Positions 32,573-40,284 of a stretch of DNA of 64,000 nucleotides are shown one piece after another. Position numbers and translations under genes: made by a program. The DNA comes from Nitrospirota bacterium (GTDB lineage: Bacteria > Nitrospirota > Thermodesulfovibrionia > Thermodesulfovibrionales > JdFR-88): the NCBI GenBank assembly GCA_021825295.1, contig JAKAHV010000013.1, positions 1 through 64,000 of the forward strand. Direction: 5' to 3'. Numbering within the stretch: position 1 is the first letter of the stretch; every line of letters begins with the position of its first letter. The notes under the pieces were generated by a model, which saw only the letters and a list, made by a program, of their open reading frames with translations, was not told the DNA's origin and made no database searches.

Positions 32573-33250
32573 CTATCCCCGCCTTTCCTGTCCGTTTATA
32601 AATCCCGATTCCATCAGCGATTCCATCGTAAGTCCGCCACGCCCGCCCGGTTTTCCTCCAGCCGCCTTGCCAAGGAATTTCGCAACGTACTTTCCTATTA
32701 TATCCGCCTCAAGATTTACAGGCGAGGACGGGGCCTTGAAGCCTATGGTGGTGTTCCGGGCCGTATGGGGTATTATGACTACCGTGAAGGCGTCCGCAAG
32801 CACATCCACCACGGTCAGGCTTATGCCGTCCACCGCCACGGAGCCCTTCTCGACAAGATAGCGGAGGACCGGAGGGGGCGCCTCTATCTCCAGTTTCCAG
32901 GCCTCGCCCGTCTCCGTTTTCGAGCGTATCCTGCCGGCCCCGTCCACATGCCCGCTCACAAGATGCCCCCCGAGCGCGTCCTGGGCCAGGAGGGCCGGCT
33001 CCAGGTTCACCTTTTCGCCGGGATTAAGCCCCCCAAGAACGGTGCTCCTCAGGGTTTCGGACGAGATATCGAATTCCAGGACGTCCCCTTTCGCGGCCGT
33101 CACGGTAAGGCATGCCCCGTTTATGGCGATGCTGGCCCCGAGCGCGGCCCCACGCGATACAAGAGGCGCCGAAACGGCGAGTTTGGCCCCCGATGCCCCG
33201 CGCCTCAGATGGACGACCGCGCCAAGTTCCCTTACGAGCCCGGTGAACAT
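32573..33250 (-). CDS. ribE: Riboflavin synthase alpha chain
   Basis: Dismutates two lumazine molecules to riboflavin. The 225-residue protein begins MFTGLVRELGAV and has two lumazine-binding repeats: INGACLTVTAAKGDVLEFDIS and VDGISLTVVDVLADAFTVVI. Also visible are GGHLVSGHVDGAGRI and a C-terminal VNLEADIIGKYVAKFL. ATG 33250 shares one base with the TGA of the upstream small gene (TGATG), so the two are coupled; the longer upstream frame is rejected. Confidence 0.96.
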   Translation of the reverse strand: MFTGLVRELGAVVHLRRGASGAKLAVSAPLVSRGAALGASIAINGACLTVTAAKGDVLEFDISSETLRSTVLGGLNPGEKVNLEPALLAQDALGGHLVSGHVDGAGRIRSKTETGEAWKLEIEAPPPVLRYLVEKGSVAVDGISLTVVDVLADAFTVVIIPHTARNTTIGFKAPSSPVNLEADIIGKYVAKFLGKAAGGKPGGRGGLTMESLMESGFINGQERRG

Positions 33251-33588
33251 CAGGGCGCCTCCGCGTTTTCGTCGAAGGAAAAATTGAATTGGCGCCGGTA
33301 ATGGCCGAAGATATCCGCGGAGTCGCTCCAGCTTGCCACCGCCCTGAAATGCCACTGCCTGCCGGAAACGGAGAGGTTTTCAGGTGAGAGGGGGACGTGG
33401 TCCTTCGCTGCCTTCTCCAGTATCTCGGCCTTGAGCGTGCCGGCGTCCTGGGCGGGGAACCTCACCATCCCTGTGACGTCCGACTTGAAGAGGTAGTACC
33501 TGAACCATGGCCTTCCGTACTGGAGGGCGGCGTAAATCAGCAACCCCGTGACAAGCAGGCAGAAAAGCCGCTTAATAGAGCTTAACAC
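33250..33588 (-). CDS. Membrane-anchored hypothetical protein between lepB and ribE
   Basis: A 112-residue protein with one N-terminal membrane segment (about 7-24, LFCLLVTGLLIYAAL) and a periplasmic domain of about 85 residues ending in RRQFNFSFDENAEAP. The architecture recalls the short DUF4845-like proteins that follow lepB in many bacteria, but no signature secures it. It overlaps lepB by 17 nt and ribE by 1 nt, so it is embedded in the operon and surely expressed. Confidence 0.65.
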   Translation of the reverse strand: MLSSIKRLFCLLVTGLLIYAALQYGRPWFRYYLFKSDVTGMVRFPAQDAGTLKAEILEKAAKDHVPLSPENLSVSGRQWHFRAVASWSDSADIFGHYRRQFNFSFDENAEAP

Positions 33589-34219
33589 TATGGATGATCT
33601 TCCCCGTGCGGCCCAGCCTCGGCTCGCCGTCCCTGCCGTCCCAGGACCAGTAGATTATGAAAGCCTCACCCCTGATATTGTCCATCGGGACGAACCCCCA
33701 ATACCGGCTGTCGTAGCTTTCATCGCGGTTGTCACCCATCACAAAATAATTCCCAGGCGGCACGACGACCGGACCGAAATTGTCCCTGGGGTCTATGTCC
33801 CCCGGCTTTACGTCCGGGTCCACATGCTGGGTAAAGAATGCTCGCGTGCGCTCCCCGTTTACATAGACCACCTTGTTCTTCTCGGTTATGACGTCCCCGG
33901 GTATCCCAACGACCCTCTTGATGAAATCCCTTGACGGGTCCTTGGGGTAGCGGAAGACTATCACATCGCCCCTCTGCGGCTTCCTGTCGACCAGTATCCT
34001 CTTGTCAGTGAAGGGGATGTCCGTGCCGTAGATGAACTTGTTTACAAGGATGTGGTCCCCCACGAGGAGTGTGGGCTTCATGGAACCCGAGGGTATCTTG
34101 AACGCCTGCACTATATAGGCCCGCACAAAGAGCGCCAGTATCAGGGCCGTGATTATGGCCTCGGCGTACTCCCATATGACCTTTTTTACGCTTTTTGTAT
34201 GTTCCGGCTGAGGCATCAA
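33572..34219 (-). CDS. lepB: Signal peptidase I
   Basis: Inner-membrane serine/lysine peptidase that removes Sec and Tat signal peptides. The 215-residue protein has one N-terminal membrane segment (about 17-37) followed by the catalytic Ser box FKIPSGSMKPTLLVGD. The Lys box is RGDVIVFRYP...FIKRVVGIPGD and box E is YFVMGDNRDESYDSRYWG. Size and motifs are standard. It lies 13 nt downstream of lepA, a classic pair. Confidence 0.97.
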   Translation of the reverse strand: MMPQPEHTKSVKKVIWEYAEAIITALILALFVRAYIVQAFKIPSGSMKPTLLVGDHILVNKFIYGTDIPFTDKRILVDRKPQRGDVIVFRYPKDPSRDFIKRVVGIPGDVITEKNKVVYVNGERTRAFFTQHVDPDVKPGDIDPRDNFGPVVVPPGNYFVMGDNRDESYDSRYWGFVPMDNIRGEAFIIYWSWDGRDGEPRLGRTGKIIHSVKLY

Positions 34220-34232
34220 TTCTTATGATAAA

Positions 34233-36026
34233 CTATTTGTCTTCGAGTTGTAAAACCGCGAGGAAGGCCTCCTGGGGCACCTCGACCCTGCCCACCTGCT
34301 TCATCTTCCTCTTGCCTTCCCTCTGCTTTTCAAGGAGCTTGCGTTTTCTGGTTATGTCGCCGCCGTAGCACTTGGCGGTAACGTCCTTCCTGAGCGCCCG
34401 GACGCTCTCCCTCGCTATGATGCGGCCGCCGATGGCCGCCTGGATGGCCACCTCGAAGAGGTGCCTGGGGATGACGCTGCGGAGTTTTTCCACTATCTGC
34501 CTGGCAAGGAAGTAGGATTTCTCCCTTGGCACGATGAGCGACAGCGCGTCGACGGGCTCGCCGTTTAAAAGTATGTCCACCCTCGCCAGGTCCGCGTCGC
34601 GGTATCCGATAAACTCGTAATCCAGGGAGGCATACCCCTTGGTCATCGATTTAAGCCTGTCGAAGAAGTCCCATAGTATCTCGTTCATCGGAAGCTCATA
34701 GGCAAGCATCACCCTGTCTTTCCCTATGTAGGTGAATTCCTTCTGGACGCCCCTTCTTGCGCGGCACAGCTCGAAGACCGCGCCCAGGTAGGTTTCGGGC
34801 ACGAAGATCACGGCCTTCACATAGGGCTCCTGGACGTGCTTGTCGGAGTTGTCCCATTTCGAGGGGCTGTCTATGAGCCGCTCCGCGCCCTCGGGATCGA
34901 TGGCCTTGTAGATGACGGTCGGCGTAGTGCTTATAAGGGCCAGGCCGAACTCCCGTTCAAGCCTCTCCCTGATTATCTCCATGTGCAGCAGCCCCAGGAA
35001 ACCGCACCTGAAGCCGAAGCCCAGGGCCTGCGAGCTTTCCGGCTCGTAGGTGAAGGAGGCGTCGTTGAGCTTCAGCTTCTCCAGGGAGGCCTTCAGCGCC
35101 TCATACTGGTGGTGCTCCGTCGGGTAGAGCCCGCAGTAGACCATTGGGCGGGCCTCCCTGTAGCCGGGCAGCTTCGCGGCGGCCGGATTGTCCGCGCCGG
35201 TGATCGTGTCGCCTATGCGCGTGTCCGCCACGTTTTTTATCCCCGCGATGATATAGCCCACCTCGCCCGCCCCGAGGCTGTCCGTGGGCAGTATCTTCGG
35301 CGTAAAGACGCCCACTTCGCTGACTTCGTAGTCCCTGCCCACGCTCATGAGCCTTATCTTCATCCCCGCCTTTACCGTGCCGTCAAAGACCCTCACCAGC
35401 GTGACAACCCCGCGGTAGGAATCGAACCACGAATCGAATATGAGCGCCTTCAGGGGGGCCGCGTCATCGCCCTTTGGCGGCGGGACCCTCGACACCACCG
35501 CCTCCAGTATCTCCTCGATCCCGATGCCCGCCTTCGCGCTTGCTATTATCGGGTTTGAGGCGTCAATCGGGATGGTTTCCTCGATCTGGGCGATGACCCT
35601 CTCCGGGTCCGCCTGGGGCAGGTCTATCTTGTTTATGACCGGGATGATCTCCAGGTCGTTTTCTATGGCCAGGTAGGCATTGGCTATCGTCTGCGCCTCC
35701 ACCCCCTGGGTGGCGTCTATCACCAGGAGGGCGCCCTCACAGGATGCGAGGCTCCTGGAGACCTCATAGGAGAAATCGACGTGGCCGGGGGTGTCTATCA
35801 GGTTGAGCATGTACCGCTGCCCGTCTTTGGCCTTGTAGGTAAGGCGAACCGCGTGGGCCTTTATGGTGATGCCGCGCTCCCTCTCCAGGTCCATCGAATC
35901 CAGCACCTGCGCGGTCATCTCCCTTACGGAGAGGGCGCCGGTGAACTCCAGCAGCCTGTCGGCGATGGTCGACTTGCCGTGGTCTATATGGGCGACGATG
36001 GAAAAATTCCTGATATTGCCGGGCAT
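34233..36026 (-). CDS. lepA: Elongation factor 4 (LepA)
   Basis: Ribosome-associated GTPase involved in elongation or initiation fidelity. The 597-residue protein has G1 [16 protein letters not shown], the switch region [14 protein letters not shown]3 [12 protein letters not shown] and G4 [11 protein letters not shown]. The LepA-specific C-terminal domain is present ([20 protein letters not shown]). ATG 36026 was chosen because it gives the invariant start [18 protein letters not shown]. The frame is open a further 200 nt upstream but without homology. An extended -10 element lies 6 nt before the ATG and there is no Shine-Dalgarno. Confidence 0.97.
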   Translation of the reverse strand: MPGNIRNFSIVAHIDHGKSTIADRLLEFTGALSVREMTAQVLDSMDLERERGITIKAHAVRLTYKAKDGQRYMLNLIDTPGHVDFSYEVSRSLASCEGALLVIDATQGVEAQTIANAYLAIENDLEIIPVINKIDLPQADPERVIAQIEETIPIDASNPIIASAKAGIGIEEILEAVVSRVPPPKGDDAAPLKALIFDSWFDSYRGVVTLVRVFDGTVKAGMKIRLMSVGRDYEVSEVGVFTPKILPTDSLGAGEVGYIIAGIKNVADTRIGDTITGADNPAAAKLPGYREARPMVYCGLYPTEHHQYEALKASLEKLKLNDASFTYEPESSQALGFGFRCGFLGLLHMEIIRERLEREFGLALISTTPTVIYKAIDPEGAERLIDSPSKWDNSDKHVQEPYVKAVIFVPETYLGAVFELCRARRGVQKEFTYIGKDRVMLAYELPMNEILWDFFDRLKSMTKGYASLDYEFIGYRDADLARVDILLNGEPVDALSLIVPREKSYFLARQIVEKLRSVIPRHLFEVAIQAAIGGRIIARESVRALRKDVTAKCYGGDITRKRKLLEKQREGKRKMKQVGRVEVPQEAFLAVLQLEDK

Positions 36027-36032
36027 CAAACT

Positions 36033-36041
36033 ATTATAACA
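36033..36041 (-). promoter_or_regulatory. Extended -10 element at the lepA start
   Basis: Minus strand TGT-TATAAT, then AGTTTG, then ATG 36026. It is a perfect -10 hexamer with a TGN extension; no -35 match is seen at 16-18 bp. A start on the lepA ATG, that is a leaderless mRNA for the lepA-lepB-rib operon, is predicted. Confidence 0.55.
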
Positions 36042-36065
36042 TTCAAAATCGCGCGGATTTCCCCG

Positions 36066-36107
36066 GCCCGCATCAGATTGGCGGGGCTGGCATCCGCCTG
36101 TTCCTGG
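36066..36107 (-). repeat. Fragment of R1 flank
   Basis: Read on the minus strand, CCAGGAACAGGCGGATGCC then AGCCCCGCCAATC matches the right end and flank of R1 copy D (27109-27145). It is a remnant only. The rest of 36108-36256 is low-complexity purine-rich sequence upstream of a DUF559 relic; no gene is seen. Confidence 0.5.
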
Positions 36108-36256
36108 TTTTGTGGCTCTTCCATACAAGGGTTTAGTATGGGTTAAAATAATTTTTCCTGAGGAAGATGGCAGGGGCACAGGGTTGAGAGGGCGGGGAAG
36201 GCCGTTATCTCCTCTCCTATCATACAAGGGGAGAGGCAGGGAGAGGGTGCTTAATA

Positions 36257-36432
36257 ATGACTGACAGACTGATTGGTTATGCTAAAGAGCTGAGAACCCA
36301 TTCCACGGATGCTGAGCGATTATTATGGCGTCATTTAGGGCAAAGCGCATGGATGGTTTAAAATTCAGACGTCAGCATCCGATGGGGAAATATATCGTTG
36401 ATTTTGTATGCCTTGAAAAGAAGATTGTAATC
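36257..36432 (+). pseudogene. Decayed DUF559 (Vsr-like) endonuclease fragment
   Basis: The frame from ATG 36257 reads [20 protein letters not shown] then RLLWRHLGQSAW, and hits TAA at 36359. Shifted by one base at about 36350, it continues DGLKFRRQHPMGKYIVDF then VCLEKKIVI. This is the conserved RRQHP-x-G-x-YIVDFVC-x-EKK core of DUF559 proteins. The C-terminal half, including the expected ELDG, is replaced by pyrimidine-rich sequence. One frameshift plus truncation mark it as dead. Confidence 0.8.
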
Positions 36433-36552
36433 CCTCCCCTTCATCCCCTCCCTCAAGGGAGAGGGAAATACCCACAGAAAACCCGGTAGAGCCGTTTTTG
36501 TTTTATGGGGTCCGGGGCGCAGCCCCGGCCTTGAAGGGTGGGGGGCTCGAAC

Positions 36553-37485
36553 CTATTTCCCCGCGTTGAATACGAGGCTTGCGGCCCCGACGGCGCCCGC
36601 TTCGTCCCCGAGGCTTGCCGGAATGATGCTCACCTCCTGAAACAGGCTCTTGAAGGCCCGTTTGGAGGCCTCCTTTATCGCTTCGTCCACATATATGTTC
36701 CAGGAGCCCACGAGCCCGCCGGCAAGGATTACGGCCTCCGGACTCATGATGTTTATGATATTGGAGATGCCGACGCCCAGGTACCTGCCCGCTTCCTTCA
36801 GCACCTCCCTTGAAAGGATGTCGCCCTCCTCGAAGGCGGCCTTGTAAACGTCCTCGGGCGTGATGCGGTAAATCTTGCCCTGGCAGCATTCCCTCAATAT
36901 GCTCTCCGCCCCGCCCTCCAGGGCCTCGACGGCGGCCGCGATTATCGCGCGCGCCGAAGCGAAAAGCTCAAGGCACCCGTTGTTGCCGCAAAAACATTTC
37001 TTGCCGTCCGCCACGATGCTCATATGCCCAACCTCGGCGGCGATCTTCAAAAGCTCCCCGCCGTAAATGATCCCGCCGCCTATGCCCGTGCCCAGCGTCA
37101 GGAGGACGAAATTCCTGAAATTCCTCCCCGCCCCCGCGCGGGCCTCGCCCAGCGCGGCCGCGTTGGCGTCGTTTTCGACATATACGGGGACGGGATAATC
37201 GAGGTCGTTAAAGGAATAGCCGGTGAGGGGGGGGATGTTCGGGGAGATGGTTATCCTTTTTTCCCCGCGGTCGAGCACACCCGCAACGCCGATCCCGATG
37301 CCTTCCACCTCCGGGGACATAAGCTCGTCGATTGCCGCCTTCATGAGCTTGATGACATCGCCCCCGGCGGATAGGCCCGTGGAGGGCTCCTTTATCTTCT
37401 TTACCACTTCCCATTCGCGGGAGACGAGCGCCACCCGGAGGTTCGTCCCCCCTAAATCGATGCCTATGGCGTATGGCTTTGTCAT
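36553..37485 (-). CDS. ROK-family sugar kinase (glucokinase-like)
   Basis: Predicted cytoplasmic ATP-dependent hexose kinase. The 310-residue protein has IGIDLGGTNLRVALVS at the N-terminus, VYVENDANAAALGEARAGAG, LTLGTGIGGGIIYGGEL and the ROK zinc motif CFCGNNGCLE (near residue 170). A C-terminal phosphate-loop region follows (PEAVILAGGLVGSW). No HTH domain precedes it, so it is an enzyme rather than a NagC-type repressor. Glucose is the likely substrate given the glucan and trehalose genes elsewhere in the window, but this is inference. ATG 37485 is preceded by a TTTACA-N17-TAGAAT promoter. Confidence 0.9.
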   Translation of the reverse strand: MTKPYAIGIDLGGTNLRVALVSREWEVVKKIKEPSTGLSAGGDVIKLMKAAIDELMSPEVEGIGIGVAGVLDRGEKRITISPNIPPLTGYSFNDLDYPVPVYVENDANAAALGEARAGAGRNFRNFVLLTLGTGIGGGIIYGGELLKIAAEVGHMSIVADGKKCFCGNNGCLELFASARAIIAAAVEALEGGAESILRECCQGKIYRITPEDVYKAAFEEGDILSREVLKEAGRYLGVGISNIINIMSPEAVILAGGLVGSWNIYVDEAIKEASKRAFKSLFQEVSIIPASLGDEAGAVGAASLVFNAGK

Positions 37486-37495
37486 GTGAACTAAA

Positions 37496-37524
37496 ATTCT
37501 ATCATAATGGCCGGGGACTGTAAA
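37496..37524 (-). promoter_or_regulatory. Promoter of the ROK kinase
   Basis: Minus strand TTTACA (37519-37524), 17 bp, TAGAAT (37496-37501). The predicted start is about 4 nt before ATG 37485, leaving no room for a Shine-Dalgarno. Confidence 0.6.
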
Positions 37525-37580
37525 GGAAGCGGCCCTGCCGCCGGAGAGCATGAAGCACAGTTAGGCCCGAGGTCCGCTTC

Positions 37581-38477
37581 ATGGTAATCTTTTTCAGGGA
37601 CATGGAACAACAGGAAGAGAGGGAAGAACTCGAGATGCTGCGGCAGGACGTGAAGCGCCTGAGAAGAAGGCTTGCCCTCTGCACCCCGTCGTTGGCGGCG
37701 CTCCTCAGGAGAAAGGGCCTGGACATCTTCAGGGAAGGGCCGGCCGGCGACCTGCTGATACCTGAAGAAGGCTCCGTGGATGAGTGGTACGAGCATATGA
37801 AACGCTATTCCTTCAGGCTCTATCTGAGGGACGTCATAAAGCAGCAGGAGCGCTTCACGGTCGGGAGCCTCACCCGCTACGCCACCGCGGACGTGACCGC
37901 CGGGTATACGCAATACCTGCTTGAGGCCGGCGTCATCGAGGAGGCGGACGGGGCATATAGACTGAAGGGGCGGCGCATAAGGAGTTTCGGGGAGACCCTC
38001 GAATGGTTCGCCGCACAAATCCTCAGCCGGGAGTTCCAGGCCGAGGCGATATGGGGCGTCAAGCTCAAAAGGAGACGCAGATCGGGGAGGCCGCGGACGG
38101 GGGGAGATTACGACGTCGTGGCGAAGATAGACGGCGGGATACTCTACATGGAGGTGAAATCCTCGCCGCCCAAGCAGATATACCCGAACGAGATAACCGC
38201 CTTCCTTGAAAGGACAGGGGAGCTGGCGCCCGAAATAGCCGTCTTCTTCATGGACACGGAACTCAGGATGAAGGACAAGATAGTGCCCATGTTCGAGGAG
38301 GCCCTGCCCGGTTTTTTCCCCGCTGCCGGGGCGCCCGCCCCCGTGAGGCTCCACAGGGAGCTTTTCCGGATAGGCGACAAGATGTTCATCATAAACGCCA
38401 AGGGCTCGGTGGCCATGAACATCGAAAGGGTTTTATGCCACTACTTCAGCGCCCCTTCTAGGTCAGCTTGGCCTTGA
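37581..38477 (+). CDS. Uncharacterised protein with PD-(D/E)XK nuclease-like core
   Basis: A 298-residue cytoplasmic protein (291 if the second ATG, 37602, is used; CAGGGAC precedes it). The N-terminal 30 residues are a charged coiled coil. A helical region follows (YLRDVIKQQERFTVGSLTRY, then a winged-helix-like LLEAGVIEEADGAYRLKG). The central GGDYDVVAKIDGGILYMEVK has the D-x(n)-E-x-K spacing of restriction-endonuclease-like folds. No neighbouring modification enzyme exists, so a classical restriction role is unlikely. A conserved but unnamed family is probable. Confidence 0.65.
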   Translation: MVIFFRDMEQQEEREELEMLRQDVKRLRRRLALCTPSLAALLRRKGLDIFREGPAGDLLIPEEGSVDEWYEHMKRYSFRLYLRDVIKQQERFTVGSLTRYATADVTAGYTQYLLEAGVIEEADGAYRLKGRRIRSFGETLEWFAAQILSREFQAEAIWGVKLKRRRRSGRPRTGGDYDVVAKIDGGILYMEVKSSPPKQIYPNEITAFLERTGELAPEIAVFFMDTELRMKDKIVPMFEEALPGFFPAAGAPAPVRLHRELFRIGDKMFIINAKGSVAMNIERVLCHYFSAPSRSAWP

Positions 38478-38646
38478 CGCGGTCGGCATAGTCCGAGATT
38501 TCCTCCTTCGCGTCGTCTATGGCCTCCATGATTTTCCTTCTGGTCTTTTCGCCAGAATGGGGAGCGAAGATAAGAGCAAGTCCGGCGCCCAGCAGGCCGC
38601 CAATCGTAAAGGACAGGACCATGTTGGAAGTGCTGTTTCTCATCAT
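38458..38646 (-). CDS. YtxH domain protein
   Basis: A 62-residue membrane-associated protein. The N-terminal glycine-rich hydrophobic segment FTIGGLLGAGLALIFAPHSG is followed by EKTRRKIMEAIDDAKEEISD, the YtxH pattern (APxSGxETR-like). Function is unknown; such proteins are envelope- or stress-associated. AAGGAGG precedes ATG 38646. Its 3' end overlaps the convergent PD-(D/E)XK-like gene by 20 bp. Confidence 0.85.
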   Translation of the reverse strand: MMRNSTSNMVLSFTIGGLLGAGLALIFAPHSGEKTRRKIMEAIDDAKEEISDYADRVKAKLT

Positions 38647-38701
38647 GCCGGTTCCTCCTTGGAATTTTTTCCGCTTGAAATCGAAAGCCCTTTGCGGACA
38701 G

Positions 38702-39319
38702 TCATGAATCCTTGATCAGTTCCGCCGGCGATTTGATCCCCCCGGCCCTTATAGTCCTGATTATATCATCCGATGCCATGCTCTTGAAGAGCTTTCTTCT
38801 CTGCCCGGGGGGCAGTTGCCTCATGGCCTTTTCCCTCAGCCTGGAAAGCGCCCTCAAGTAGCCGGCAAATTGCCTGCCGTAGAGTTTTTCAAGCTCAAGC
38901 CTTATGGCGCGGCTCATCGCGGGGCTTGCGCCCGAGGTCGACACCGCTATCAGAAGCGGCCCTCTCTCCACCACCGAGGGCACGATGAAACTGCAAAGCT
39001 CCGGAAGGTCGGCCACATTCACCGGGATGTTCAGCCTTCGGGCGGCGCTGGCGACACGCTCGTTTTCGGCAGGCTGGTCCGTGGCGGAAAAGACGAGAAA
39101 GGCCCCTCTCAGGCGGCCAGGCGCAAATCTCCCCCGCACATGGGTTATCAATCCCCTGTCTTTGAGCCGGGAAAGGGTGGGAGCCAGCTCGGGGCTTATG
39201 ACCGTGACCATCGCCCCGGCCTTCAAAAGGGAACTTACCTTTCTGCTTGCGACCTTGCCGCCGCCGACAACGACGCACCTGCGGCCATTCAGATCGAGGA
39301 AAGCCGGATAATAGCGCAT
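38702..39319 (-). CDS. sirC: Precorrin-2 dehydrogenase / sirohydrochlorin ferrochelatase
   Basis: Converts precorrin-2 to sirohydrochlorin and inserts iron to make siroheme (CysG N-terminal half / Met8 family). The 205-residue protein starts MRYYPAFLDLNGRRCVVVGG, with the NAD-binding GGGKVASRK loop. Family motifs include FSATDQPAENERVA, NVADLPELCSF and STSGASPAMSRAIRLELE. Siroheme serves sulfite and nitrite reductases, or is a branch point to haem d1 and alternative haem in many anaerobes. ATG 39319 was picked by homology; the upstream open frame is antisense to bamD. It follows bamD by 32 nt. Confidence 0.94.
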   Translation of the reverse strand: MRYYPAFLDLNGRRCVVVGGGKVASRKVSSLLKAGAMVTVISPELAPTLSRLKDRGLITHVRGRFAPGRLRGAFLVFSATDQPAENERVASAARRLNIPVNVADLPELCSFIVPSVVERGPLLIAVSTSGASPAMSRAIRLELEKLYGRQFAGYLRALSRLREKAMRQLPPGQRRKLFKSMASDDIIRTIRAGGIKSPAELIKDS

Positions 39320-39351
39320 CGGTCTTTTCAAGCGGGCGGGATGTCTTGTTT

Positions 39352-40101
39352 CTATCTCTTCGCCAGTTCTTTTCTTGCCCTGGCGGCGTAGAGACTGTCG
39401 GGATATTGCCGTTGGAGCTGATCGAGATAGAGCCCGGCCTTGTCTTTGTGGCCAAGCGCCCTCGCCGAGCCGGCCGCAAGATAAAGCACCTCGTCGGTGC
39501 GCCTGAAATCCGGGTAATTCGCCAGTATCCCCTCGAAACGGCCCAGGGCGCCCCTGTAGGCCTTTTTCTTGTAGTAGAAGTCCCCCACCATGAACTCGTA
39601 GCTGGCCATTATGTACCTGCACCTGCTTATGTGCATCGAGACGGAGTCCTTGTACGGGTTCCTCGGATACAGGTCTCTCAGCTTCTCGAACTCCCGGAGG
39701 GCCTTCTGGGCGGCCCCGAATCCCCTGTCATAGCCTTCTATCTGGCTGAAATAGATCATCGCTACCTGGTACTGGGCGTAAGAGGCGAACCTGTGGTCCG
39801 GGTAGACCTGCAGGAATTTCCTGTATTCATTGATGGCGGAATCCGGCTCGCCCTGCTTTTGATAGATGTCCGCAATCCTGAGCTGCGCGAGCGGGGCCAC
39901 GGCGCCGGTCGTGTCCCTCGTCCTGATCTGCTCGAACAGATTCCGCGCCTTGTCGTAATCCTTGTGCTCGAAAAGGGCGTTGGCCTTCGTAAATGACGCC
40001 ACCGCGTTGTAGGGACCTTCGGGCTTTATCGTCTGTTTCTTTGCGCATGCGGAGAAAACAAGCAATGACATAAGGAAAATATGAAAGGCGGATTTTCGCA
40101 T
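39352..40101 (-). CDS. bamD: Outer-membrane assembly lipoprotein BamD (TPR)
   Basis: Lipoprotein subunit of the beta-barrel assembly machine. The 249-residue precursor has a lipobox LLVFSAC (Cys19) and tandem TPR-like helical repeats: ALFEHKDYDKARNLFEQI, LRIADIYQKQGEPDSAINEY, KALREFEKLRDLYPRNPYKD and RGALGRFEGILANYPDF. CRYIMASYEFMVGDFYYKK is characteristic of BamD/YfiO. ATG 40101 replaces the longer frame because a promoter (TTGACT-N18-TTTAAT) ends 6 nt before it; the mRNA is predicted leaderless. A CRP-like site lies about 60 bp upstream. Divergent from pilM. Confidence 0.92.
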   Translation of the reverse strand: MRKSAFHIFLMSLLVFSACAKKQTIKPEGPYNAVASFTKANALFEHKDYDKARNLFEQIRTRDTTGAVAPLAQLRIADIYQKQGEPDSAINEYRKFLQVYPDHRFASYAQYQVAMIYFSQIEGYDRGFGAAQKALREFEKLRDLYPRNPYKDSVSMHISRCRYIMASYEFMVGDFYYKKKAYRGALGRFEGILANYPDFRRTDEVLYLAAGSARALGHKDKAGLYLDQLQRQYPDSLYAARARKELAKR

Positions 40102-40107
40102 CAACCT

Positions 40108-40137
40108 ATTAAAACCCGGCAAGGTGCAAAGAGTCAA
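40108..40137 (-). promoter_or_regulatory. bamD promoter, leaderless
   Basis: Minus strand TTGACT (40132-40137), 18 bp, TTTAAT (40108-40113), then AGGTTG and ATG 40101. The start site is predicted on or next to the ATG. Confidence 0.7.
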
Positions 40138-40153
40138 GTTTTCCGGGCAATAA

Positions 40154-40169
40154 CGTGACAAAAATCACA
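40154..40169. promoter_or_regulatory. CRP-like operator between bamD and pilM
   Basis: CGTGA-CAAAAA-TCACA matches the palindromic TGTGA-N6-TCACA consensus at 9 of 10 half-site bases. Its centre (40161.5) is about 60.5 bp upstream of the predicted bamD start, the class I activator distance, and about 123 bp upstream of the predicted pilM start. Confidence 0.6.
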
Positions 40170-40249
40170 AAAAAATAGCGCCTTTCTTCCCTGTTTTAAA
40201 CCAAAGCCTTAAGTTATGCCTTTAAGGGCACTAAATATATTCAAAAAAC

Positions 40250-40278
40250 TTGACTTTTATTATTTGTTCTGCAAATAT
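40250..40278 (+). promoter_or_regulatory. pilM promoter, leaderless
   Basis: TTGACT (40250-40255), 17 bp, AAATAT (40273-40278), then 6 nt, then ATG 40285. No Shine-Dalgarno lies before ATG 40279 or 40285, so the transcript probably begins at the pilM start codon. Confidence 0.65.
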
Positions 40279-40284
40279 ATGCAC

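Noticed and set aside
32573-36026. FMN riboswitch for the rib genes
   Set aside because: No conserved RFN blocks upstream of ribE or ribBA; the genes are coupled to lepA-lepB instead.
36503-36560. tRNA-like GGCTCGAACC stretch near the ROK gene end
   Set aside because: No acceptor, D-arm or anticodon arm can be folded around it.
40216-40284. Upstream start for pilM
   Set aside because: It would place the -35 and -10 hexamers inside the coding region and adds residues unlike any PilM.
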